Part shown: positions 1 through 6,267 of the stretch, one piece after another
Layout of the letters: every line of letters begins with the position of its first letter
How positions within the stretch are numbered: the stretch's first letter is position 1
Assembly: GCA_910577035.1 (NCBI GenBank)
Contig: CAJTKW010000059.1
Coordinates: 1-25,078 of the forward strand
Direction: 5' to 3'
DNA: 25,078 nt
Source of the DNA: an uncultured Acetatifactor sp.
GTDB taxonomy: Bacteria > Bacillota > Clostridia > Lachnospirales > Lachnospiraceae
Program-made: the position numbers and the translations under genes
The notes under the pieces: generated by a model
Database searches by the model: none
Seen by the model: the letters and a program-made list of their open reading frames with translations, nothing else
Told to the model about the DNA's origin: nothing

Positions 1-72
1 TTCGTCCAAGGCTTTTGTTGCAAATTTTTCGGGACATTTTCAAAAATGCTTGACAATAGAAACGGACCGCAT

Positions 73-933
73 TTAATTTTCCGATGGTTGAATCACAAAC
101 TCTACATTTCCGGCAGCTCCGGCGGCTATGCTGTATTTGGGAAAGCACACCACCACCCTGCCGTCATCCCGGACGTAGAAATCAGTGCTTTCATCCACTG
201 TGGTAAATCCCCCCTCGTCAGGCGCAAAGAACAGGGTGGAGCCATCGACGTATGCACTCTCATCAATCTGCCTTTGAATGGAGGCATTGCAGACGGAAAC
301 CCAGTCTTCTCCCAGATAATCGCGAAGCGCCAGTTCCCGCTCTTCCGTAAAGTCCAGATTGTAATAATAGCGCTCTTCCCGGGAGGATACCCAGCCCTCG
401 GCAAAGTACACGATAAAGGAAACCCGGTCTTCCGCCTGGCTCATGATTTCATAATCGATGATAACGTCCATTTTACGATTGTTCCATTCGTCTTCCGTGC
501 CGCCGGTAGCAAGGAATGCTTCCCGATATTCCTCCCAATCCTGCCGTGCTTTGGCCAGATGCCGGTCAACCCTTTCCTGAACGGCGGTATTCACTTTCTC
601 CGCCAGCATACTCTCAGCATCCACCTCAGGGACAGAAATGCTGTAATCAATGCCATTCTCCGATTTGTTACTATCCGCAAAGGTCAGTATCCGGAACAAC
701 CCTCCCAGAACCGGCACATTGGCGGCAGCCTTAGCCAGCGCAGGCGACAGGTTCAGTCCTGCCAGCATCACGCAGAAGCCGGCGGCAATGGCCGTCCACC
801 GATGGATCATTCGGCCGCGGCGGTTCCGGTAATGGACCTTACCGTCCCGAATCCCCGCCAGAACCCGGCCTGACAGCTCCGGGGGAATGGCCGTACCGTC
901 ATATATTTCCTTAGCCTGTTTCAATTCGTTCAT
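73..933 (-). CDS. RsiV-like membrane anti-sigma factor
   Basis: Predicted single-pass membrane anti-sigma factor of 286 residues that would hold the adjacent ECF sigma factor at the membrane. A short cytoplasmic N-terminus is followed by one hydrophobic segment (about residues 46-66). The extracytoplasmic C-terminal part (about 180-282) has the pattern of a DUF3298/RsiV domain: a LALRDYLGEDW stretch, an acidic middle, then FYVRDDGRVVVCFPKYSIA and a closing FVI. In Bacillus and Clostridioides, RsiV proteins bind lysozyme and are cleaved to release SigV; lysozyme sensing here is inference. The start codon overlaps the sigma factor stop (ATGA, 930-933), so the two are translationally coupled. 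The N-terminal block after the membrane segment (ANVPVLGGLFRIL) also resembles DUF4179 anti-sigma proteins, so the exact subfamily is less certain than the role. Confidence 0.8.
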   Translation of the reverse strand: MNELKQAKEIYDGTAIPPELSGRVLAGIRDGKVHYRNRRGRMIHRWTAIAAGFCVMLAGLNLSPALAKAAANVPVLGGLFRILTFADSNKSENGIDYSISVPEVDAESMLAEKVNTAVQERVDRHLAKARQDWEEYREAFLATGGTEDEWNNRKMDVIIDYEIMSQAEDRVSFIVYFAEGWVSSREERYYYNLDFTEERELALRDYLGEDWVSVCNASIQRQIDESAYVDGSTLFFAPDEGGFTTVDESTDFYVRDDGRVVVCFPKYSIAAGAAGNVEFVIQPSEN

Positions 934-1409
934 ATCACTTCAGCTCCTTCCATTTGAATGCGCAATTTCTTCAAGCCGGCATACAGGCGGCTTTTTACTG
1001 TACTCAGATTCTGCCCTGTGATCTGGCTGATCTCTTTCAGGGTCAGCTCCTCATAAAACCGTAACCTGATAACCGTCCCCATTTCCGGCGGCAACGCTTC
1101 TATCCGCCGGACCAATGTATCGTCGGCAGGCTCCGGATCCTCCCGGGAAAGCTCCAGATCCTCCGGCAGCGGAACCATCCTCGCCCGCTGGCGAAAAGCA
1201 TCGTTGCAGGTATTCAGCAGGATACGGTAAAACCAGGTGCGGACCGCACCGGTATCCCGGAGGCTGCCCTGCCGCTCCAGGGCACGGCAGACAGCCGTCT
1301 GTACAGCGTCCAAAGCCTCGTCAGTGTTTTTCAAAATACTGTAGGCCAGCCGGTAAAACCCGGCTTGATTCTCAATAAGGTACTGTGTCAGAATTTCCTG
1401 TTTCGTCAC
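930..1409 (-). CDS. ECF-type RNA polymerase sigma factor (SigV-like)
   Basis: A 159-residue sigma-70 family protein of typical ECF size. Region 2 covers about residues 10-75 (YRLAYSILKNTDEALDAVQ, then TWFYRILLNTCND). Region 4 covers about 100-152 (LPPEMGTVIRLRFYEELTLKEI, then a helix-turn-helix ending STVKSRLYAGLKKLR). It would direct RNA polymerase to a small envelope-stress regulon, including its own promoter. The start is GTG at 1409, eight bases after an AAAGGA ribosome site. An ATG three codon-positions nearer the site is out of frame and followed at once by TGA. It overlaps the downstream anti-sigma gene by four bases, the standard arrangement for a sigma/anti-sigma pair. Confidence 0.93.
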   Translation of the reverse strand: MTKQEILTQYLIENQAGFYRLAYSILKNTDEALDAVQTAVCRALERQGSLRDTGAVRTWFYRILLNTCNDAFRQRARMVPLPEDLELSREDPEPADDTLVRRIEALPPEMGTVIRLRFYEELTLKEISQITGQNLSTVKSRLYAGLKKLRIQMEGAEVI

Positions 1410-1495
1410 ATCGATGTTCCTTTCTGCCTGTTTCTATTGGTCTGTAAAATCAACGGCATTCCTCCCGGCCGGTGAAAAGTACCGTTTGTATAATA

Positions 1496-1520
1496 GACGG
1501 AGAACCTTGTTAAAAAGTTT
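1496..1520 (-). promoter_or_regulatory. probable autoregulated ECF promoter of the sigma operon
   Basis: On the minus strand, AAAC (1520-1517) is followed after 17 bases by CGTC (1499-1496). This matches the AAC/CGTC pattern and spacing of ECF30/SigV-type promoters. It lies about 90 bases upstream of the sigma start, where autoregulation is expected. A TATTAT hexamer directly downstream (1495-1490) could serve as an overlapping housekeeping -10. Inference from pattern only. Confidence 0.6.
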
Positions 1521-1548
1521 AAAAAAAGCAGAAATATTTTCCGCGCCC

Positions 1549-1590
1549 AATATCAAAACAGGGCGGAATGCCCTGAAAGCACCCGCCCCG
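1549..1590 (-). terminator. intrinsic terminator of the chemoreceptor gene
   Basis: GGGCGG (1561-1566) pairs with CCGCCC (1583-1588), with inner pairs extending the stem across a short loop. Read on the minus strand the stem is followed by TGTTTTGATATT. It lies about 65 bases after the chemoreceptor stop and just before the sigma-factor promoter, separating the two units. Confidence 0.65.
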
Positions 1591-1655
1591 TTTCAATTCT
1601 TCACAAATACATAAGCTCTTTGTCCCTGTGTGCACGAAGGCACCTTGCATTCCCA

Positions 1656-3695
1656 TTACACCTCAAAAAGAGACACCTTCCCCGACAATCCGGCAACCTT
1701 CTCTCCCGTCTCTTTCGCCAGGCTGACAACCTCACTGGCCTTTGACGTAATCTCCGCACTGCTCTGGGCAATCAAGGTAATGCCCGTGGCGGATTCCTCT
1801 GTCGCAGTGGCCACATCATTAATCGCGGACACAATATATTTGATGGTGCCCAGCACCTTCTCCGCCGATTCGTCAAAGCCTGTTACTATGGTGCTGATAC
1901 TGTCCGCATCGGCATTATACTGCCTGCTGGTGCGGGTCATATTCTCATAATCCTGCATGACGGTTCCTTCAATAAACTCCAGAATGTCCTGGGCACATTT
2001 GCTCAGATTTTCAACACTATGTACCACTTCCCCTGTTATCATCTGGATCTGGCTGGCCGAAGCTTTGGAATCTTCCGCCAGATGACCGATTTCACTCGCC
2101 ACCACGGCAAAGCCCTTGCCAAACTCTCCTGCTCTCGCCGCCTCGATACTCGCGTTCAGCGACAGCAGATTCGTCTGCGAGGTAATGGAAAGAATCGTAT
2201 CCGACAGTTTCTTTATCTCCTCAATCTTTGCCGCATCCGCAATCGCCCGCTGCAGCGTCGTCATGGACTGCTGATAAATACCGATTGCATTTTCCTTTGA
2301 GCGTATGGTTGCCCTCTCCAGCTCATGGGCCCTCTGCTTAATCTCCTGGGAGGTCTCACTGCCATCCCCCGCAAGCCTGGCAACATTCTCCAGGCTCTCC
2401 TGCGCTTCCGCCGCAACAGTGGATATTTGCTCCACCGTCGCCGCCGTTTCCTCCGATGAAGCCGCCAGCTCCTGCACCGTCGCCGATACGCTTTCCAGAT
2501 CCGACATCAGGCTTCCCATCTCACTCCTCTGTTTATCCGCATAATTTGAGACACCGCCTGAGCTTTCTTTTACTGCCGAAATGGTATCACGCAGCTCCCT
2601 CTGCATCCGCTCCAGCCCATTTGCCAATTCCCCTGACTCGTCCTTTGCCTTAAGCAGCTTCTCCGGTATCGGGTGGATAAAGCTCCCCTGCGCAATATAC
2701 GCCAGCTCGTCCCTGACCGCAAGAATCGGCCGCACGATTCTGCCGGCAACAAAATAGGTAATAACGGCAAACAAAACAATGGCCAGAATACAGATCATCA
2801 CAATATTGCCAATCAACTGCCTGACGCCTCCATACAGCTCGTCGTAGCTGGCACTGACCACTACATGCCAGTTATATTCCGGCAGCTCCGCATAACCCAC
2901 ACACTTTTCCACGCCCTCATAGCTGTATTCCGCATAGCCGCTTCCTCCCTGCAGCGCCTGCCGGATCATGTCTACCAGTTCCTGCAGGAGCGGGTTCTCC
3001 GCCACCAGCTTGAGCGCATTTTCCTGTTGGACGACCTTCTCCCTGATGGGGTGCGCGATGTTCGTTCCCTCCGCGTTAATCATGAAAGCGCTTCCCGTCT
3101 CTCCAAAAGATACCTGATCGGTAATATCAGAAAGTGCCACGCCGTCCTTTTTCATATATAAAACGCCCACAATCTGCCCGCTCTCATCATAAAGGGGCAC
3201 GGAAATCATCAGAATCATGACGCCGGGCTTTGTGGAATCCTCCAAAGGGTCGGAAACATAATTTTTGCCCTCCAGGGCATTTGTAAAATAGGCTCGCTTT
3301 GACACATCCGCATAGGTGGATAAATCTGCCGTGAGCGTCCTGCCGGATTTATCCGCCACGCCAATATCGCCGACACCTCGCTTTTCGGCAAGGGATAACA
3401 GATATTTCTTCTGTTCGATCTCGTCCTGCCCCATAGTATAAATCCGTTCATCCGTCGCAAGCGCCTGCAGAAATGAGAAATCCTCACCCAGCGACGCCCT
3501 TACCCTGCCGGACACCTGCTCCGCCAGCACAATCAGCTCGTTCTGCGTAATGCTGAAAATGGCCTTGTTCATATTGACCACACTGAATACGCCAATCACT
3601 GCCGCCACACTGACACAAATCAGACAGCTCAGACTCACAATCTTTGTCTTAAGCCCCCGTCTCCCTGCACTCGTTTTTTCACTTGTTTTCCCCAT
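1656..3695 (-). CDS. methyl-accepting chemotaxis protein (dCache, HAMP, signalling domain)
   Basis: Membrane chemoreceptor of 679 residues that would pass ligand binding to CheA/CheW. Order: short basic cytoplasmic N-terminus, membrane helix 1 (about 19-42), extracellular dCache sensor (about 45-293; typical RAYFTNALEG and DPLEDSTKPGVMILMISVP blocks), membrane helix 2 (about 295-318), HAMP (about 318-372), then a long helical signalling domain. The hairpin tip is at about 505-530, with SQTNLLSLNASIEAARAGE and GKGFAVVASEIG. No C-terminal receptor-methylation pentapeptide is present. A GGAGG site six bases before ATG supports the start. The ligand cannot be named from sequence. It is a single-gene unit with its own promoter and terminator; no other chemotaxis gene is nearby. 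Confidence 0.95.
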   Translation of the reverse strand: MGKTSEKTSAGRRGLKTKIVSLSCLICVSVAAVIGVFSVVNMNKAIFSITQNELIVLAEQVSGRVRASLGEDFSFLQALATDERIYTMGQDEIEQKKYLLSLAEKRGVGDIGVADKSGRTLTADLSTYADVSKRAYFTNALEGKNYVSDPLEDSTKPGVMILMISVPLYDESGQIVGVLYMKKDGVALSDITDQVSFGETGSAFMINAEGTNIAHPIREKVVQQENALKLVAENPLLQELVDMIRQALQGGSGYAEYSYEGVEKCVGYAELPEYNWHVVVSASYDELYGGVRQLIGNIVMICILAIVLFAVITYFVAGRIVRPILAVRDELAYIAQGSFIHPIPEKLLKAKDESGELANGLERMQRELRDTISAVKESSGGVSNYADKQRSEMGSLMSDLESVSATVQELAASSEETAATVEQISTVAAEAQESLENVARLAGDGSETSQEIKQRAHELERATIRSKENAIGIYQQSMTTLQRAIADAAKIEEIKKLSDTILSITSQTNLLSLNASIEAARAGEFGKGFAVVASEIGHLAEDSKASASQIQMITGEVVHSVENLSKCAQDILEFIEGTVMQDYENMTRTSRQYNADADSISTIVTGFDESAEKVLGTIKYIVSAINDVATATEESATGITLIAQSSAEITSKASEVVSLAKETGEKVAGLSGKVSLFEV

Positions 3696-4010
3696 CTTTC
3701 CCCTCCATAAAATGTCTTGTTCCTTTGTTGTGATCTATTTAAAACCCATTGATAGGTATGGATTTCTGTAAAAATGAAATCCCGGCTGTATCCGTAAACA
3801 CAAAGGGAAAAAAATTCAAAAAACACATCCATGTTAATTGTAGCACAGTTTGACTCTTATATCAATTAAAGCTTTCAATTTTCGATCATTTAATTAATTT
3901 GTCTGATATTTATGCTATCCGATAATTATTTTACTACTATTTCAATTTCTTATCGCAATTGTGTCAAGTAGAACCAAAACCGCTTACCTGCGAGAAAGGG
4001 AGCCCGGTCA
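3696..4010. other. AT-rich intergenic region with chemoreceptor leader
   Basis: This gap holds the promoter and roughly 130-base leader of the chemoreceptor. In the leader, GGATTTC (3760-3766) pairs with GAAATCC (3776-3782) across a nine-base loop. I see no GEMM (cyclic-di-GMP) or other known riboswitch consensus. From about 3866 to 4010 the sequence is AT-rich, with no ORF and no convincing terminator for the XRE gene; only a five-pair GAGCC/GGCTC hairpin (4000-4019) overlaps that gene's stop. Confidence 0.5.
3837..3865 (-). promoter_or_regulatory. sigma-A type promoter of the chemoreceptor gene
   Basis: On the minus strand TTGATA (3865-3860), a 17-base spacer and TACAAT (3842-3837) form a near-consensus housekeeping promoter. 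TGC directly before the -10 adds an extended -10 element. Transcription would start near 3830, giving a leader of about 130 bases. Confidence 0.75.
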
Positions 4011-4334
4011 CTATGGCTCAGATGCAAAAACGCCGCGCATGGAAACCAGGAAATCCGTCAGGGTCTTCAGCTCGGCATGATCCAGGGCCTGTGAATGCCC
4101 GGAAGCATCGGAGTCGTTTTTCCCGAAAAGGATGTAATCCGCAGACAAATCAAACTGTTCACAGAGCTTGTAGAGAGTTTCCTGCGACATCCCCTTCTTG
4201 CCGTTTTCAATTTCAGATAAAAAATTAATGGATATATCTATTTTTTCCGCAAAATCCGCCTGGGTATATTTGTTGGATACCCTGTAATTGCGGACTCTTT
4301 CACCGACTGCCAGCTTCAGGTCCCGGGTGTTCAT
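4011..4334 (-). CDS. XRE-family helix-turn-helix regulator
   Basis: Small DNA-binding protein of 107 residues. A Cro/CI-type HTH fills about residues 8-66: VGERVRNYRVSNKYTQADFA, then the recognition helix in INFLSEIENGKKGMS, then LYKLCEQFDLSADYILFG. A 40-residue acidic tail follows with no recognised domain. The start MNTRD is chosen because AGGAGG lies nine bases before its ATG; the longer upstream reading runs back through a terminator hairpin. It may regulate the adjacent secreted-protein gene or itself, but the sequence does not prove either. The target and any ligand are unknown. Confidence 0.85.
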   Translation of the reverse strand: MNTRDLKLAVGERVRNYRVSNKYTQADFAEKIDISINFLSEIENGKKGMSQETLYKLCEQFDLSADYILFGKNDSDASGHSQALDHAELKTLTDFLVSMRGVFASEP

Positions 4335-4365
4335 ACTCTGATTCCTCCTGTTTGATTCTTTCCGG

Positions 4366-4419
4366 GATAAAAAATACCCCGCGGCAGAGCTTCCGCTCCG
4401 CCTTGGGATATTTTTTATC
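4366..4419 (-). terminator. strong hairpin terminator between secreted-protein and XRE genes
   Basis: An almost perfect inverted repeat: GATAAAAAATA-CCC on the left pairs with GGG-TATTTTTTATC on the right, around an inner GGC-AGAGC / GCTC-CGCC stem and a four-base loop. Read on the minus strand the stem ends in a run of T. It starts 31 bases after the secreted-protein stop and ends 32 bases before the XRE start. Its symmetry means it could also work on the plus strand. Confidence 0.8.
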
Positions 4420-4449
4420 AAACGATAGCAGGGTTATAACAAATAGAGT

Positions 4450-5994
4450 TTATTGACCTACCTTATCACTGAGTACGCCGCCTACAACATACGGCATAAC
4501 CTGATTTGTATGATTTCTGTCCATCTTATGATTGCAGAAATCACACCAGCCATTCTTGTCAGCGTCTTCACAGGGTACGGAAGCTGCAGAATCATCCACC
4601 TGGTCGATACGGCCGCATGCCGTACATACAACCAGTTTTACCTCTTTATGGCAGCGGGTCTCCTTACCCAAGCCTTCCGGATCATCTTCTTTGTAAGTAT
4701 CTACATAACGGGTTACTTCATTGTCTGTGCCTACCATAGGCTTACCCTCTGCGTCAAGCTTCCAGTAATTATGATCCTTCAGAGCAAGCAGTTTGGTCTC
4801 CCTTTCACCGCACTTGGAGCATATTCCCGTTGCGTGGCCTGCCACCGTACAGGTAGACTCTACAACGTCAATATCATAGGTTGCAATCTGATGCTCCACT
4901 TTCTTAATTTCTTTCTCCTCGGTATATCCGCAGCCAAAAATACATTTCCACAGGTCATATCCATACTGATCTTTTCCGCAGCCTGTAGGAGCAACGGTTT
5001 TGTCAAATTCTACCTGGTGATTCACCTTGGGCAGGGTTTCTGAGATCTGCAGGCCGCAGGAAGTACATGTATATTTTGCCGTGCCCTCCTTTTGACAAGT
5101 CGGAGCAAGAAGGAACACATTGTTTGAAGTATACATAATCTTATGACTCTTAGGCCATACCACACGCATCACCTTATCACATGTACCTATTACTTCCGTT
5201 TTATATATCTTGCCGTCCTTATCCTTGTACTCCCTGTATACCGGATCGCTGCATCTCCACTCCACATAACCGTCCTCGGTACAAGTAGGTGTCTTCACAT
5301 TTCCAATGAACCAATCCGGCCATGACGCTACTTCTCCGTTATTCAGTTTGAATTCATTAAAGATTACTGACCAGTCGAAATCCTCATGAGCATGCTTATG
5401 CTGTGCCAGGGTAGGATCGCCCTGGGGATATACCGGCTCCTGAGGCTTCTGTGTATCTCCGGGTGTCTGTGCCGGTGTGTTGTTTGAGGGGGCGCTTGCC
5501 GCAGGCTTGGAAGCCTCCTTCACAATAGTGCCGCCGGGCCTGCCTTCATTGATACCGAAGGTTACGTAATGCTTGGCAATAGCCGCATAGTCATCCCCGT
5601 AAGCAGCCTTCACGTCAGCGTTCTTATTTGCGTAATCAACCAGGTCAAACAGGACGCCTGCGACTCTCTTTTCCTTGATACCATAGGTAAGATAATGGTC
5701 AACGTACGCATTCCAGTCATCACCGAATGCGGCGTCCAGGTCTGCGTATGCCTTGCGGTATGCCGCCACATCAAGGATGGGGCTGATTACACGTCCCTCC
5801 TTGGCGCCGTTGGTCACGGCATGATTCAAAAGCGCCGCTTCGTCAGTTCCGACGTTAGCTTTTAAATCGGCATACTTTCCTGCATAGTAATTTCCGTTGA
5901 ATACATCGGAAACACCTGCAGCAGATACGGAAAGTGCACCGCCAGCCAGCATAGCCGTAGCTAACGCAAATGCCAAAAACTTTTTCCCTTTCAT
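4450..5994 (-). CDS. secreted protein with 42-residue N-terminal repeats and Cys-rich C-terminal repeats
   Basis: A 514-residue exported protein. Residues 1-26 form a signal peptide (MKGKKF, a hydrophobic core, then SVSAA). Three tandem repeats follow at about 32, 74 and 116, exactly 42 residues apart. Next comes a Pro/Thr-rich linker (about 155-190), then several units with a TC-x-x-x-G / C-x-x-C-G / H pattern. The protein ends in a DADKNGWCDFC segment. No LPXTG signal or C-terminal membrane helix is visible, so it may be released or held non-covalently. The paired cysteines suggest metal-ribbon or disulfide modules; the function is unknown. The start MKGKKF is chosen because it follows an AAAGGAAG site and begins the signal peptide, and because the -10 of the mapped promoter lies inside the longer ORF. 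Confidence 0.85.
   Translation of the reverse strand: MKGKKFLAFALATAMLAGGALSVSAAGVSDVFNGNYYAGKYADLKANVGTDEAALLNHAVTNGAKEGRVISPILDVAAYRKAYADLDAAFGDDWNAYVDHYLTYGIKEKRVAGVLFDLVDYANKNADVKAAYGDDYAAIAKHYVTFGINEGRPGGTIVKEASKPAASAPSNNTPAQTPGDTQKPQEPVYPQGDPTLAQHKHAHEDFDWSVIFNEFKLNNGEVASWPDWFIGNVKTPTCTEDGYVEWRCSDPVYREYKDKDGKIYKTEVIGTCDKVMRVVWPKSHKIMYTSNNVFLLAPTCQKEGTAKYTCTSCGLQISETLPKVNHQVEFDKTVAPTGCGKDQYGYDLWKCIFGCGYTEEKEIKKVEHQIATYDIDVVESTCTVAGHATGICSKCGERETKLLALKDHNYWKLDAEGKPMVGTDNEVTRYVDTYKEDDPEGLGKETRCHKEVKLVVCTACGRIDQVDDSAASVPCEDADKNGWCDFCNHKMDRNHTNQVMPYVVGGVLSDKVGQ
5539..5901 (-). repeat. three in-frame 42-residue protein repeats
   Basis: The repeats share the pattern Tyr-rich start, YADLK/D, G-x-D, an Ala-rich helix, H-Y/A, G-I/A-x-E-G/K-R. 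They begin at protein residues 32, 74 and 116, an exact 42-residue period (126 bases). The third unit is divergent (NADVKA for YADLKA). I know of no named domain for this pattern, though similar repeats are familiar in secreted clostridial proteins. Confidence 0.75.
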
Positions 5995-6079
5995 TTTTGC
6001 TTTCTTCCTTTCTCCCTTTGAAATATTGTAAATACTGTAACTTTCCATGAACGACCCTGCTAAACTCGTTTCATGTAGG

Positions 6080-6107
6080 TTTATAGAAACCAGTCTCAAA
6101 TTGTCAA
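6080..6107 (-). promoter_or_regulatory. sigma-A type promoter of the secreted-protein gene
   Basis: On the minus strand, TTGACA (6107-6102), a 16-base spacer and TATAAA (6085-6080). Transcription would begin near 6073, giving a leader of about 80 bases before the start at 5994. Confidence 0.75.
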
Positions 6108-6189
6108 ACTCATTCTCTGAAAATTCGCTGTCAGCGAAATCCCGGAAATACAGGATTCAGGAAAAAAGAATTTTAGAATTTTTTGAAAA

Positions 6190-6228
6190 AGTACTTGCAA
6201 ATTAGGACAAATGATGTTAGTAAGTACT
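6190..6228. repeat. inverted repeat with promoter-like sequence, no matching gene
   Basis: AGTACTT (6190-6196) and AAGTACT (6222-6228) form a seven-base inverted repeat 25 bases apart. Between them on the plus strand are TTGCAA (6195-6200) and, 17 bases later, TAGTAA, a weak promoter-like pair. The only sequence downstream on that strand is antisense to the GH3 gene. No G+C-rich terminator hairpin is visible in this gap (6108-6267). Confidence 0.4.
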
Positions 6229-6267
6229 ATATAAAGATGTAATCATTCAAAAATTCCCAAAAGCTCA

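Noticed and set aside
50..77. Plus-strand TTGACA-N16-TTTAAT promoter-like pair reading into the anti-sigma gene
   Set aside because: Weak -10, sub-optimal spacing and only antisense sequence downstream; AT-rich gaps give such matches by chance.
3760..3782. Leader hairpin considered as a cyclic-di-GMP riboswitch
   Set aside because: Single seven-pair stem without the conserved GEMM core or tetraloop receptor; recorded only as a hairpin.
3635..3832. 65-codon ORF in the chemoreceptor leader
   Set aside because: It begins almost at the predicted transcription start, has no ribosome site, and runs into the chemoreceptor start in another frame; no recognisable protein.
4335..4421. N-terminal extension of the XRE protein to 136 residues
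   Set aside because: The extension is encoded by the terminator hairpin; the internal ATG at 4334 has AGGAGG at good spacing.
5995..6099. 35-residue N-terminal extension of the secreted protein
   Set aside because: It would hide the signal peptide, and the start would lie upstream of the predicted transcription start.
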